NCBI RefSeq assembly: GCF_000612845.1
Contig: NZ_CCAT010000086.1
Coordinates: 1 to 64,000, forward strand
Direction: 5' to 3'
DNA: 64,000 nucleotides
Source: Clostridium ihumii AP5
Lineage (GTDB): Bacteria; Bacillota; Clostridia; Clostridiales; Clostridiaceae
The notes beneath the pieces were generated by a model. It saw only the letters and a program-made list of their open reading frames with translations. It did no database searches and was not told the origin of the DNA. This document shows positions 45,597 to 55,496 of this stretch, one piece after another; the stretch's first letter is position 1; each line of letters begins with the position of its first letter. The position numbers and the translations under genes were made by a program.

Positions 45597-46718
45597 CTAT
45601 TTTACAACTTCTGAAATTATTTTCTTATACTCATCTTTGCCTCTTCCACCGATAATAGGATCTCCAACTATTTCACCTTTGTCATTTACAAATAATATTG
45701 TTGGTGTTCCTACAACATCTTTTAATATACCTTTTTCCAACTTTTCATCTGGAACTATATTCGTATATGATACTCCTTTTTTTTCTAATATTTCTTTTGC
45801 AACCTTAGTAGTTTCTTCATCTTTAGCATTATTTACAACTCCTATAAGGTTTATTTTTTCGTTTTTAAGTTCTTTGTATAACTCTTCAAGTTCTGGCATT
45901 TCGCTGACACATGGTCCACACTCAGTTCCCCATATATCAATCATAGTTAATTTATAATCTTTAAACATATCTGAAGAAACTTCATTACCTTTAACATCTT
46001 TTGAATTAAATTCTACAATATTGGAAGATTTTATTTTATCCATTTCATCTTTTACAGTAACTATATCAATAGTTTTTATACTACTTTTTATTTCACTAAC
46101 TTTAGATAAATATTCTTCATATTCTTTCTTTTCTTCATTATTTAATCCCTTAAGACTTTCATCTTTTGCTCCAAACATTAAATAATATTCTATATTTTTT
46201 TGTTCTCCTACTTTTTCACTATTATTATACTTAACTTTTAATTCATCTAAAGTTTCCTTTTTCACTTTATCCTTTTCTACTGCAACTATTTCAAATAAAG
46301 GTTTAAATACTTCTCCCATCTTTTTTGAATACTCTTCAATTGACTTTTGTTCCTCTTCTTTAGTCAATTTTTTATCGTCAGCTAATTTACTTTCATTTTC
46401 CTTTGAAAAGTCTTGCATTTCTTTAATTCCTCTACTACTTGCATATGTACCAACTACCGTTCCATAAACTCCATCATTTCCTTCTCCAGTTGCCATTATG
46501 TCTACAATTCCCTGATTTTCTTTCATTTCATTAAATCCTTCAGGTTTAGTAAATGCTATTCCCATATTGTCAAATTCCATTATATTTTCGTTCTTTTCTT
46601 CTTTATTACTTTGTTCTATTTTTTTATCATTTTTTACTGTTTTATTGCTATTTCCACATCCAACCATTGAAAATGGTATTATTGCTACTATCATTAATGC
46701 TAAAAATCTCTTTTTCAT
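45597..46718 (-). CDS. TlpA-like thioredoxin-fold lipoprotein
   Basis: 373 aa. Lipobox FSMVGCG at residues 16-22 gives a membrane-anchored extracytoplasmic protein. Residues 45-230 form a charged, uncharacterised region; 245-373 is a TlpA/ResA redoxin domain with the redox motif GTECGPCVSEMPELEELY (CGPC) and the cis-Pro in VVGTPTILFVND. Likely reduces or isomerises disulfides on exported proteins, fed by the downstream polyferredoxin. Promoter region shows 11-bp-spaced PhoP-like repeats. Confidence 0.88.
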   Translation of the reverse strand: MKKRFLALMIVAIIPFSMVGCGNSNKTVKNDKKIEQSNKEEKNENIMEFDNMGIAFTKPEGFNEMKENQGIVDIMATGEGNDGVYGTVVGTYASSRGIKEMQDFSKENESKLADDKKLTKEEEQKSIEEYSKKMGEVFKPLFEIVAVEKDKVKKETLDELKVKYNNSEKVGEQKNIEYYLMFGAKDESLKGLNNEEKKEYEEYLSKVSEIKSSIKTIDIVTVKDEMDKIKSSNIVEFNSKDVKGNEVSSDMFKDYKLTMIDIWGTECGPCVSEMPELEELYKELKNEKINLIGVVNNAKDEETTKVAKEILEKKGVSYTNIVPDEKLEKGILKDVVGTPTILFVNDKGEIVGDPIIGGRGKDEYKKIISEVVK

Positions 46719-46768
46719 TTAAATCTCTCCTTAAATCTTAGTAAATATTTTTTTATCTTACAAAATTT

Positions 46769-46818
46769 ATTATATATTCATTAACTTACATAAAAATAAC
46801 ATTAACCTTAATTTAACC
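46769..46818 (-). promoter_or_regulatory. Promoter with PhoP-box-like repeats for redox cassette
   Basis: -10 TATAAT on the minus strand (46769-46774) lacks a good -35. Upstream, TTAACC occurs at 46802 and 46813 on the plus strand (11-bp period), with a related TTAACT at 46781. PhoP/OmpR-type regulators bind TTAACA-like hexamers at 11-bp spacing. Confidence 0.5.
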
Positions 46819-46860
46819 TTACATATAAACTTGTAGATAATTTTTATAATTTTAAACAAC

Positions 46861-46900
46861 AAAATAGAACTTAAACTTTAATAAAGTTAAGCTCTATTTT
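46861..46900 (-). terminator. Terminator of gpsA
   Basis: AAAATAGA-GCTTAACTT paired with AAGTTTAAG-TTCTATTTT (one or two mismatches) just after the gpsA stop. Confidence 0.75.
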
Positions 46901-46911
46901 TATCATTTTTT

Positions 46912-47919
46912 CTACTCTATATTTTGTTCATCCTTTTTATCTCTGGACATTAATTCATATACACCATATTTAGGATCTTTATTTTCAAATAAAACTTTAT
47001 ATAAAGTATCTGTTATTGGCATTGAAACATTGTCTTTATTTTTAAGTTCATAAAAAGCACGACAAGCTTTGATTCCTTCTACAACCATACCTACTTTTTC
47101 TGTAGCTTCTTCAGCACTAAGTCCTTCACCTATAAGAATTCCTGCTCTTCTATTTCTACTATGCATACTAGTACAAGTAACTATTAAGTCTCCCATTCCT
47201 GTAAGACCATTAAAAGTTTCTCTCTTTCCACCTAGTTTTACACCTATATCTATTATTTCACTCATACCTCTTGTCATAAGTGCTGCTTTTGTATTATCTC
47301 CATATCCTATACCATCTGAAATACCAGCTGCTAGTGCAATTATATTCTTACATGCTCCACCTATTTCAACACCAATAATATCACTATTAGTGTATACTCT
47401 AAATTTATTAGACATAAAAACATCCTGAACTATTTTTGCTGCATTCATATCTTCTGACGCAACAACTACTGTAGTAGGTATATCTAGTGCAACTTCTTCC
47501 GCATGAGATGGTCCACTTAAAACTACAACTTCTGAAATTGGTATTTCCTCTTTTATTATTTCGGACATTCTTTTAAAAGTTTTATTTTCCAGTCCCTTAG
47601 CTACAGTAACCAAAATTTGATCCTTATTTATATATTTCGAAGCTTTTTTACTAACATCTCTTATAGCATGGGATGGAACTGCCAAGACTACTATTTTACT
47701 ATCTTTAATAGCACATTCCATATCACTATAAGCATTAATATTATTCGGTATAATTATATTAGGTAAATATTTTATGTTTTCCCTTCTTAAATTAATATCC
47801 TCAATTGTATTATTGCTATGAGCCCAAATAGCTACTTCTATACCCTTTTTAGCTAACATAACACTTAATGCAGTTCCAAAACTTCCAGCTCCTAAAAAAC
47901 ATACTTTATTTAAATTCAT
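46912..47919 (-). CDS. gpsA: NAD(P)-dependent glycerol-3-phosphate dehydrogenase
   Basis: 335 aa. Reduces DHAP to sn-glycerol-3-phosphate for phospholipids. Rossmann motif LGAGSFGTALSVMLAKKG (9-26), VLSGPSHAEEV near 137, catalytic Lys in GACKNIIALAAGISDG near 190, NTKAALMTRGMSE near 208. Downstream of der and the DUF512 gene in a line conserved in clostridia (der-gpsA-spoIVA order). GGAGGTGTAA SD. Confidence 0.97.
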   Translation of the reverse strand: MNLNKVCFLGAGSFGTALSVMLAKKGIEVAIWAHSNNTIEDINLRRENIKYLPNIIIPNNINAYSDMECAIKDSKIVVLAVPSHAIRDVSKKASKYINKDQILVTVAKGLENKTFKRMSEIIKEEIPISEVVVLSGPSHAEEVALDIPTTVVVASEDMNAAKIVQDVFMSNKFRVYTNSDIIGVEIGGACKNIIALAAGISDGIGYGDNTKAALMTRGMSEIIDIGVKLGGKRETFNGLTGMGDLIVTCTSMHSRNRRAGILIGEGLSAEEATEKVGMVVEGIKACRAFYELKNKDNVSMPITDTLYKVLFENKDPKYGVYELMSRDKKDEQNIE

Positions 47920-48092
47920 AAATTACACCTCCAAATTTATTTAAAATTTCTAAATAGAATTTTATACTCAATATTTTAATTTCTCTAATAAAAATCTATG
48001 ATTTATTTATTTACATTATTAACTTGGTATTTAACTAAATTTTTTCAAATTTACACATAACCTTAATAAGTTATCCTATTTTAAATATAAAT

Positions 48093-48140
48093 AAACTTCA
48101 TTTAGTATGTTATTATATAATATCATACTAAATGAAGTTT
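48093..48140 (-). terminator. Terminator of the DUF512-der operon
   Basis: AAACTTCATTTAGTATG and its complement around an AT loop, immediately after the der stop. Confidence 0.88.
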
Positions 48141-48147
48141 TAAAATT

Positions 48148-49467
48148 CTAATCTTCTTTTCTTTGTCTAAATATTAATTTTATACCTGTACCCTTAAAAT
48201 CAAAGCTTTCTCTTAATTGATTTTCTAAATATCTTTCATAAGAGAAGTGAAGTAAATTAGGATCATTAACAAAGAATATAAATGTTGGTGGTTTAGTTCC
48301 AACTTGTGTTACATAGAATATTTTTAACCTTCTTAGCGCAACTATTGGTGGTTCTTTCATAAGTACTGCTCTACTTATTACATCATTTAAAACACCAGTT
48401 GCAATTCTTTTACTGTAATTACTATAACAGTCTTTTGCAACTTTAAGAACTCTATTTACTCTTTGACCAGTTTTTGCAGAAATAAATAGATATGTAGCAT
48501 AACTCATAAATGATAATCCTTTTGCTATATTAGCTTGGAATTCTTTCATAGTTTTGTCATCTTTCTCAACCAAATCCCATTTATTAACAATTACCATTAT
48601 AGCTTTGTTTAACTCGTGAGCATATCCCACTATTTTTTCATCTTGATCACTTAAGCCTTCTGTAGCATCTATCATTAATATACATATATCTGCTCTTTCT
48701 ATAGCTGCAAGTGTTCTAACTACACTATATCTTTCGATTTCTTCTTTTACTTTGCTTTTTCTTCTTAATCCAGCAGTATCTATTAATATAAACTTGCCTT
48801 CTTCTGTTTCTAATTTACTGTCAATAGCATCTCTTGTTGTTCCTGGAATATTACTAACTATATTTCTATCTTCACCTAAAAGTTTATTTATTAATGAAGA
48901 TTTACCTACATTAGGTTTTCCTATCATAGCTATTCTTACATATTCATCATCTTCTTCATTTTCGCCATCACTATTAAAGTGTTTTACAACTTCATCTAGC
49001 ATATCTCCAAGACCTAATCCTTGTGATGCTGATATAGTAACAGGTGTTCCCATTCCTAAGTTATAAAACTCATACGCATTATCTTCTAATTCTATTCTAT
49101 CAACTTTATTTACAACTAAAACTATAGGCTTGTTGCTTTTTCTAAGCATTTGAGCAACTTCGTAATCTGATGGATGAAGTCCAGCTTTTCCATCTACAAT
49201 AAATACGATAACATCCGCTGTCTCAACTGCTATATTCGCTTGTCTTCTCATTTGAGCCATTATAATATCTTCATTAGTTGGTTCTATACCACCTGTATCT
49301 ATCATTGTAAAATTATGATTAAGCCATTCAGCCTCTGCATAAATTCTATCTCTTGTAACTCCTGGTGTATCTTGAACTATAGCTATTCTTTTTCCTGCTA
49401 ATTTATTGAATAATGTTGATTTACCAACATTAGGTCTTCCAACTATAGCAACTACTGGTTTTCCCAT
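48148..49467 (-). CDS. der: Ribosome assembly GTPase Der (EngA)
   Basis: 439 aa. Two tandem G domains needed for 50S assembly: [11 protein letters not shown] (10-20) with DTGG and NKVD, and [12 protein letters not shown] near 182 with [10 protein letters not shown] and NKWD. C-terminal KH-like domain ends in [14 protein letters not shown]. Start [17 protein letters not shown] is invariant. 2-bp gap to the DUF512 gene. Confidence 0.98.
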   Translation of the reverse strand: MGKPVVAIVGRPNVGKSTLFNKLAGKRIAIVQDTPGVTRDRIYAEAEWLNHNFTMIDTGGIEPTNEDIIMAQMRRQANIAVETADVIVFIVDGKAGLHPSDYEVAQMLRKSNKPIVLVVNKVDRIELEDNAYEFYNLGMGTPVTISASQGLGLGDMLDEVVKHFNSDGENEEDDEYVRIAMIGKPNVGKSSLINKLLGEDRNIVSNIPGTTRDAIDSKLETEEGKFILIDTAGLRRKSKVKEEIERYSVVRTLAAIERADICILMIDATEGLSDQDEKIVGYAHELNKAIMVIVNKWDLVEKDDKTMKEFQANIAKGLSFMSYATYLFISAKTGQRVNRVLKVAKDCYSNYSKRIATGVLNDVISRAVLMKEPPIVALRRLKIFYVTQVGTKPPTFIFFVNDPNLLHFSYERYLENQLRESFDFKGTGIKLIFRQRKED

Positions 49468-49469
49468 AT

Positions 49470-50804
49470 TTAATCCTCCCTTAACTGTTCATTAATTATG
49501 TTTATAAGGTCATCACCTGAATAATCACATATTAATATTTTTCTTTCTAAAATTTCTTCTAATTGTGCAACAGTGTAATCATCTAACAATAATCCATTAC
49601 CTTCATCACCTAATTCATATCCTCTTTTCAACATGTTATTAGGCATTATTATGTATTCTCCAAGAACATTTTCTTTAGCTGCTCTTATTATATCACTTCC
49701 TGTTAATAATCCCGCTACCGTTATTGTTCTTCCAAAGAAGTCATTTTCAACCCCTATAACATTAATAGTTATATTAGAGTTTACTTTCATTATTTTTTTT
49801 GCAGCATCTTTTATAAATCTCTCTGCGGAAACTCCAGTAATTATAGTAAATGTTCCTTTTCCAGTTTCATTTAAATTATCAACATCAGTTTCAATGGTAT
49901 TTTTAAGCATTCGTATCATACCTATTCCATCTTCTAATTGTTCATAATTTCCATAATGTTCTTCACTTGGAACTTCCATGTCTGCCATTACATAAAATTC
50001 ATCTGATAATCTAACAAAAGGACTTCCAGTTTCTTTTATATATCTTTCTTGTAATTTTGAAACATATACTATAAGATCTTTTGAACTTTCTTTATCAAAT
50101 AATTTTAGTTTTGCTAAACTTTCTCTATACTTTGTAACCCCTAATGGCACAACAGCTAGATTTTCTATATTAGGATATAACTTATATAAATCCTCAATAG
50201 TTCTTATAAGTTCTTCACCATCATTTATGCCTTTACAACAAACAATTTGAGTATTAATTTTAATACCTGCATTTGCAAGCTTTTTTAATATATCATATAT
50301 ATTACCTGCAAATCTATTATTAAGCATTTGCTTTCTTAATTCTGGATTCGTAGTATGTACTGAAACATTTATAGGACTAATTCTATATTTAATTATCCTA
50401 TCTATGTCTTCTTCTTTCATGTTTGTTAATGTTAGGAAGTTACCTTGTAAAAAAGATAATCTAGAATCATCATCTTTAAAATACAAAGTTTTTCTCATTC
50501 CCTCTGGCAATTGATCAATGAAACAGAATATACATTTATTATGACAACTCATAGGTTTATCTAAAATTGCTTCTTTAAAAACTATACCTAAATCTTCATC
50601 ATAATCCTTTTCTATTTCTATTTCCCATATTTCACCATCAGGCTTTTCAACTTCTATTTCTAAGTATTCATCTGTAATTAAGAATTTGTAATCTATAATA
50701 TCTTTAACTTCATTTCCATTAATACTTAAAAGTTTATCTCCACTTTCAATTTCTACTTCTTCTGCTATGCTATTAGGAAGAACTTTTGCTACAATATTTT
50801 TCAT
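49470..50804 (-). CDS. DUF512 PDZ-radical SAM protein
   Basis: 444 aa. N-terminal PDZ-like domain (1-55: [20 protein letters not shown]), then an unusual radical SAM cluster [18 protein letters not shown] near residue 82, and a C-terminal DUF512 domain ([29 protein letters not shown]). This family sits next to der across Clostridia; no reaction is established to my knowledge. Operon with der. Confidence 0.9.
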   Translation of the reverse strand: MKNIVAKVLPNSIAEEVEIESGDKLLSINGNEVKDIIDYKFLITDEYLEIEVEKPDGEIWEIEIEKDYDEDLGIVFKEAILDKPMSCHNKCIFCFIDQLPEGMRKTLYFKDDDSRLSFLQGNFLTLTNMKEEDIDRIIKYRISPINVSVHTTNPELRKQMLNNRFAGNIYDILKKLANAGIKINTQIVCCKGINDGEELIRTIEDLYKLYPNIENLAVVPLGVTKYRESLAKLKLFDKESSKDLIVYVSKLQERYIKETGSPFVRLSDEFYVMADMEVPSEEHYGNYEQLEDGIGMIRMLKNTIETDVDNLNETGKGTFTIITGVSAERFIKDAAKKIMKVNSNITINVIGVENDFFGRTITVAGLLTGSDIIRAAKENVLGEYIIMPNNMLKRGYELGDEGNGLLLDDYTVAQLEEILERKILICDYSGDDLINIINEQLRED

Positions 50805-51002
50805 TTTCTTCCTCCTTATCTAAAAATTATATAGGCTAGTTTTAAATAATATATATTATTTTTCTCTATACTATATATGATTATGTACAATTTTACAGAT
50901 ATATATAACTTATATCCATATTTAAAGCTATCTATACCATTATGTTATAATATATTAATTAAGCTTATTAGTCAATATACGTATTGAAAAACAAACATAT
51001 AT

Positions 51003-51040
51003 AAAATAAAAAATTCCTTCTACAAGGAATTTTTTATTTT
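51003..51040 (-). terminator. Terminator of phoPR
   Basis: Perfect 17-bp stem AAAATAAAAAATTCCTT/AAGGAATTTTTTATTTT with a 4-nt loop, overlapping the phoR stop codon. Confidence 0.92.
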
Positions 51041-52760
51041 ATATATAAGGTAATTTAATTATAAACTTTGTACCTTTTCCTAATGTACTTTCTACACCAA
51101 TTTCACCTTGTAATTTTAATGCTATATGTTTTACTATAGCAAGTCCAAGTCCAGTACCACCACTAGCTCTAGACCTAGTTTTATCTACTCTATAGAATCT
51201 TTCAAAAAGCCTTGATAAATGTTCTTTAGATATTCCTACACCATCATCTTCTACTTCTAATATACAATAATTCTTAGAATTTATACTTCTAACTATTATA
51301 TTTTCACCCTCTGAGTATTTTATAGCATTGTCTACAAGATTTATTATCATTTGCTTTATCTTATCGACATCACCTTTTACAGCGCCTACATTATCCAATT
51401 CTAAATCTAATTTAATATTTTTATTTTTAGCTGAATTTTTCATAAGTTCAAATATATTTACTATTATATCATTTATATTTACATCTACTAACTTGAATTC
51501 TTTTTCTCTTTCAATATCTGATAGTGCAAGTATATCTGATATTAATCTTGTTAACCTATCACTTTCCTCTTCTATTATCCCTAAAAATTTATTTCTAGTT
51601 TCATCATCATCTACATATCTTAAAGTTTCTGTAAAACCTTTAATAGAAGTTAATGGGGTTTTAAGTTCATGTGATACATTTGCAACAAATTCACTTCTTA
51701 CATTTTCTAGCCTCTTTATATCGGTAACATCTTGAATTACAGCCACCTTACCTATATGTTGATTTCTATTTATTATATTCGCAGTTCTTATCCTTAAATA
51801 AATTTCTTTAGGCTTTTCAATTTTAATCTCATTATAATTTTCATCAGCATCTTGAAATATAGAAAAAATATCAAAATCAGTACCTATACATTTAATATTT
51901 TTGCCTATAACATCTTCACAAATATTAAATATCTTTTTAGCATATGGATTTACCATTATTATATTATTGTTTATATCAATAGCTATAACACCACTGTCCA
52001 TACTTTGTAATATTGCTGATAATCTATTTTGTTTTTCTTTCACTTCATTTAAGGTTAATTCTAATTTATCTGCCATTTCATTAAAACTTTCACCTAATTG
52101 ACCAATTTCATCCTTTGAAGAAATTTTAACTCTCCTCCAAAGTTCTCCTTCTGCAATTAACGATGTCGTTTTTTCTAAATCACTAATAGGTTTAGATATT
52201 ATATATGATAATTTACTAGCTATCCAAATAGAAAAACCCACAGTACTTATTATAGATAATACATATATATATATATATGCTTTATCATCACTATTGATTA
52301 TTTCAACAACTTCAGAAATTCTAATTATATAACTATCAAATTTTTCAGCATAATAAATCATATTTTTATTTAAATATTCACTTCTTCTTACATTGAAGCC
52401 TTGTCCATTTTCCGTAGATTCTAGTATTTCCGATTTAATATTATACTCTTCACTATCATATTCATCTTTAAAACTGTCAACTATTAAATTACCTTCTAAA
52501 TCTAAAATTGTAACTCTTATTTTTTGATCTTTTAATGTATTTACTATTTTCCCAAACTCTTCTTCTGAATTTTTTTCTTTCAATACATCATTAATCATCT
52601 CAGTATAAATTTTAAAATTTCTTTTTGTATTTTCTTCTTTTTGATAACTTATTGAGTTTATAAACAACGTAGTTACCAATACAAATACTGCAATTATAGC
52701 AAGCAATATATATATTGTTAACTTTCTTTTCATTAATGAATTTTTTTTAGTTTTTTTCAT
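51039..52760 (-). CDS. phoR: PhoR-like sensor histidine kinase
   Basis: 573 aa. TM1 (residues 13-33), an extracellular sensor of about 130 aa, TM2 (about 163-182), HAMP (183-235), PAS (245-345), HisKA with the phosphorylated His in FVANVSHELKTPLTSIKG near 360, and HATPase motifs DNAIKYSEG, DDGVGIS and GGTGLGLAIVKHI. Domain layout matches B. subtilis PhoR/WalK type. Overlaps phoP by 14 bp. Phosphate as signal is inferred from class only. Confidence 0.9.
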   Translation of the reverse strand: MKKTKKNSLMKRKLTIYILLAIIAVFVLVTTLFINSISYQKEENTKRNFKIYTEMINDVLKEKNSEEEFGKIVNTLKDQKIRVTILDLEGNLIVDSFKDEYDSEEYNIKSEILESTENGQGFNVRRSEYLNKNMIYYAEKFDSYIIRISEVVEIINSDDKAYIYIYVLSIISTVGFSIWIASKLSYIISKPISDLEKTTSLIAEGELWRRVKISSKDEIGQLGESFNEMADKLELTLNEVKEKQNRLSAILQSMDSGVIAIDINNNIIMVNPYAKKIFNICEDVIGKNIKCIGTDFDIFSIFQDADENYNEIKIEKPKEIYLRIRTANIINRNQHIGKVAVIQDVTDIKRLENVRSEFVANVSHELKTPLTSIKGFTETLRYVDDDETRNKFLGIIEEESDRLTRLISDILALSDIEREKEFKLVDVNINDIIVNIFELMKNSAKNKNIKLDLELDNVGAVKGDVDKIKQMIINLVDNAIKYSEGENIIVRSINSKNYCILEVEDDGVGISKEHLSRLFERFYRVDKTRSRASGGTGLGLAIVKHIALKLQGEIGVESTLGKGTKFIIKLPYI

Positions 52761-53445
52761 TATTAAATTTATATCCTATCCCTCTTATAGTTTGAATATA
52801 TATAGGATTTTTATCATCACTCTCTATTTTTTGTCTTAAATGCCTTATGTGAACATCTACTGTCCTTGTTTCACCAATATATTCATAACCCCATATTTTA
52901 TCCAAAAGAAATTCTCTTGTAACAACTTTTCCTTCATTTTTTATAAGTATCTCTAAAAGTTCAAATTCTTTTAGCGTAAGTTCTATTTTTTCACCATCTC
53001 TTTTAACTTCATGTTTATCAAAATTTATATATATATTATCAAAACTAAAATTATTAACTTCTTTTTTATTTGATGTTCTTCTCATAATAGCTTTAACTCT
53101 AGCAACCATTTCCCTAACTGAAAATGGCTTCGTTATATAATCATCTGCTCCTATTTCAAGTCCAACTATTTTATCTATCTCTTCACTTTTCGCTGTTATC
53201 ATTATTATAGGAATCTCTGATATATTTTCATCTTTTCTTATAAGTTTGCAAACTTCTAAGCCATCTATTCCTGGAAGCATAAGATCTAATAGTATAAGAT
53301 CTGGCATTTTATCCTTTGCAATTTTTAGTGCAACATCCCCACTATTTGCAGTAAAGACAGTGCATCCTTCTTTTTCTAAATTAAACTTAATTAACTCTAC
53401 AATATGTTCCTCATCATCTACAACTAAAATTCTTTTATCTGACAT
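52747..53445 (-). CDS. phoP: PhoP-like response regulator (OmpR family)
   Basis: 232 aa. Receiver domain with acidic pocket DDEEH (10-14), phospho-Asp in LLDLMLPG near 53, T and K in ITAKSEE and DDYITKPFS; C-terminal winged helix with ENEGKVV-like ILIKNEGKVVTREFLLDKIWG and VDVHIRHLRQKIE. First gene of the two-component pair; 9 bp after pgeF, so pgeF may be co-transcribed. A candidate target, with 11-bp TTAACC repeats, lies at 46.8 kb. Confidence 0.9.
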   Translation of the reverse strand: MSDKRILVVDDEEHIVELIKFNLEKEGCTVFTANSGDVALKIAKDKMPDLILLDLMLPGIDGLEVCKLIRKDENISEIPIIMITAKSEEIDKIVGLEIGADDYITKPFSVREMVARVKAIMRRTSNKKEVNNFSFDNIYINFDKHEVKRDGEKIELTLKEFELLEILIKNEGKVVTREFLLDKIWGYEYIGETRTVDVHIRHLRQKIESDDKNPIYIQTIRGIGYKFNNEKN

Positions 53446-53454
53446 AATATTACT

Positions 53455-54168
53455 CTATTCTATATATACAAATGAGAATAGTCTTCCCTCTCTTTCTTCT
53501 GATTTTCTATAAGAGAATAATTTGTATTCCTTTGAACAATGAGTACAAACCCCTAATAGATTAATATTTTCAGGTAAGATATTAAACTCATTTATTTGTG
53601 ATATTATACATTTTTCTAAGTTTAAATGTCTACCTTCATTTATATTAATATTAACATACTCTTCCTTAAAATTATCTATTAATTCTTCACTTACCTCATA
53701 ACAACATACTTTATTATGCGGCCCTATAAATACTTTTAAGTTTTCTTCTTTACAATTATAATCTTTAATCATCTTCATTATTGTCTTATAGACTATTTTT
53801 TTTATAGTTCCTTTCCAGCCACTATGTATAGCTGCAATCACTTTACTTTTTTCATCTACTATTATTACTGGCACACAGTCTGCATTAAATACTCCTATAG
53901 CAACAGATTTTTCATCAGTAATAATGGCATCTCCTTCTAAGTTTACTATATCATTGTTTTTAAGTTCGTATATAATATCACTATGAATTTGATTTAAGTA
54001 TACAACATTATTTACTTTAAAAGTATCCTTCAATTTATTTAAATTATATATCCCTTCTTCAGTTCTTTTATTAAAACTAAGATTTCCTTCCGCAGTTGAA
54101 AATACCACGTTTATATTACCTACTCTATATTTCAAAAATTTGTTTTTATCATTTTTTAAAATTTCCAT
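53455..54168 (-). CDS. pgeF: PgeF/YlmD-like purine nucleoside phosphorylase (LACC1)
   Basis: 237 aa. Family once called laccase or polyphenol oxidase; now known as a multifunctional purine nucleoside phosphorylase/adenosine deaminase, and E. coli PgeF edits peptidoglycan precursors. Metal/active-site motifs: NQIHSD near 60, FNADCVPVIIVD near 93, IHSGWKGTIKKIV near 116 and CTHC near 219. B. subtilis has ylmD just after sigG, so position is loosely conserved. Confidence 0.9.
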   Translation of the reverse strand: MEILKNDKNKFLKYRVGNINVVFSTAEGNLSFNKRTEEGIYNLNKLKDTFKVNNVVYLNQIHSDIIYELKNNDIVNLEGDAIITDEKSVAIGVFNADCVPVIIVDEKSKVIAAIHSGWKGTIKKIVYKTIMKMIKDYNCKEENLKVFIGPHNKVCCYEVSEELIDNFKEEYVNININEGRHLNLEKCIISQINEFNILPENINLLGVCTHCSKEYKLFSYRKSEEREGRLFSFVYIE

Positions 54169-54259
54169 AACTCCACACTTTCTAACTGTTTATTTATAAA
54201 ATTCAAAACTTTTATTATAAAATTATAATATATTTTATAATTTTAATCTTTTTTACTTA

Positions 54260-54500
54260 TATAGGAATTTAAATTTAAACTTTAAGTTATGTATGTTTCC
54301 AATTAATAATTTTAATGCTAAATTCTAATCTATATTTTTAAAATTGACAATTGACAGTAAATGTACAAATCAAACTATTATAAAAATTGATTCAAAAAAA
54401 ACTAAGACTTCAGTTTTATCTTTCACTGTTAATTATCTATCATTAATTTCTAATTTTTGTGCAATAATTTAAATATATATTTCTCAACTGAAATAAGAAT
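54260..54500. repeat. Copy of a dispersed intergenic repeat
   Basis: About 240 bp of gene-free DNA sharing words with 58.2-58.5 kb: TTTAAACTTTAAGTTAT (direct) near 54277 and, in inverted orientation, TTAACAnTGAAnGATAAAACTGAAGT near 54395-54435. Also contains AATTGACAATTGACAGT. No ORF. Confidence 0.55.
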
Positions 54501-54533
54501 AATTGACTTTTTTAACTTGCATTCCTATATTAT

Positions 54534-54565
54534 AAAAGTAAATGTTTAATTAAACATTTACTTTT
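54534..54565 (-). terminator. Terminator of nrdR
   Basis: Perfect self-complementary AAAAGTAAATGTTTAA/TTAAACATTTACTTTT directly after the nrdR stop. Confidence 0.88.
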
Positions 54566-54569
54566 ATTG

Positions 54570-55028
54570 CTAATTTTTTCTTAAATTTTGTATTTCTTGC
54601 AAAAATGTATCTATATCATTAAATTGTCTATACACTGATGCAAATCTTACATATGCAACTTCATCCACTTGTTTAAGTTTTTCAAGTACCATTTCTCCTA
54701 TTTCTTCTGAACTAATTTCTAGAATCATATTGTTATTTAATGTTTTTTCTATTTCATCAGCAATATTTTCAATTATAGCTCTTGGTACTGGTCTTTTTTG
54801 ACAAGCAGTTACTATGCCTCTTATTATTTTTTCTCTATTAAAAAATTCTCTATCTTTACCTCTTTTAATTACTAATATAGCCATATATTCTACTTTTTCA
54901 TATGTAGTATATCTTTTTCCACAATTAAGACATTCTCTTCTTCTTCTAATAGCTAAACTATCTTCTGTAGCTCTTGAGTCAACTACTTTACTATCTTCTG
55001 CACTACAAAACGGACATTTCATCTTCAT
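54570..55028 (-). CDS. nrdR: Transcriptional repressor NrdR
   Basis: 152 aa. ATP-cone repressor of ribonucleotide reductase genes. N-terminal zinc ribbon [27 protein letters not shown] (cysteines 5, 8 and 34, 37 by the ORF count), ATP-cone from [11 protein letters not shown] to about 140. Start at either the first or third codon (MKMKCPFC); SD weak. Normally autonomous, with NrdR boxes at its targets rather than here. Confidence 0.96.
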   Translation of the reverse strand: MKMKCPFCSAEDSKVVDSRATEDSLAIRRRRECLNCGKRYTTYEKVEYMAILVIKRGKDREFFNREKIIRGIVTACQKRPVPRAIIENIADEIEKTLNNNMILEISSEEIGEMVLEKLKQVDEVAYVRFASVYRQFNDIDTFLQEIQNLRKN

Positions 55029-55116
55029 TCACTACTTTCTTAAAACAATTTATTATATTTTTATTATACACATATTAAAACAAAATTCTATAACTATTTT
55101 TATAGTAACTAATTTT

Positions 55117-55380
55117 TTACTCTTCATCTATATCAATTATGCCATCTCCATCTATTAATATCACATCTACACCTATTTTTCTAATCTTTTCCCATGGAAT
55201 CTCTATATTATTTTCTTTAGAAAACCATCCAACTTTTTGTGTTGGAAGTACTATAGATTTTACTCTGTATTCATCACAATCTATTTTTAAATCTTTTATA
55301 TATCCAAGTTTAGCTCCAGTGTTTAAATCTATTACTTCCATCATTTTTAATCCATTAATAGCATACATTGAACTTTCCAA
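55117..55380 (-). CDS. ylmC: YlmC/YmxH family sporulation protein (PRC-barrel)
   Basis: 87 aa. PRC-barrel-like fold: MMEVIDLNTGAKLGYIKDL near residue 13 and IEIPWEKIRKIGVDVILID near 58. YlmC/YmxH proteins are encoded next to sigG or in sporulation loci, as here, but the molecular role is unknown. The AAAGGGGGTAAAAA SD supports the start; a shorter start at Met5 is possible. Confidence 0.88.
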   Translation of the reverse strand: MESSMYAINGLKMMEVIDLNTGAKLGYIKDLKIDCDEYRVKSIVLPTQKVGWFSKENNIEIPWEKIRKIGVDVILIDGDGIIDIDEE

Positions 55381-55468
55381 TTTTTTACCCCCTTTTGTTT
55401 TATAAATATAAATTTATTATTATATATATATTTATACTTATAATAAATATTCACAATTTATTATAAGA

Positions 55469-55496
55469 TAAAAAAAGAGGCCTTAAAATAAGGCCT
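55469..55496 (-). terminator. Terminator of sigG
   Basis: AGGCCTTA-TTT-TAAGGCCT then CTTTTTTT on the minus strand; the 5' arm abuts the sigG stop. Confidence 0.88.

Noticed and set aside
54480-54533. Plus-strand promoter (TTGACT-17-TATATT) before the nrdR terminator
   Set aside because: It would start transcription directly into a terminator with no plus-strand gene; most likely chance in AT-rich DNA.
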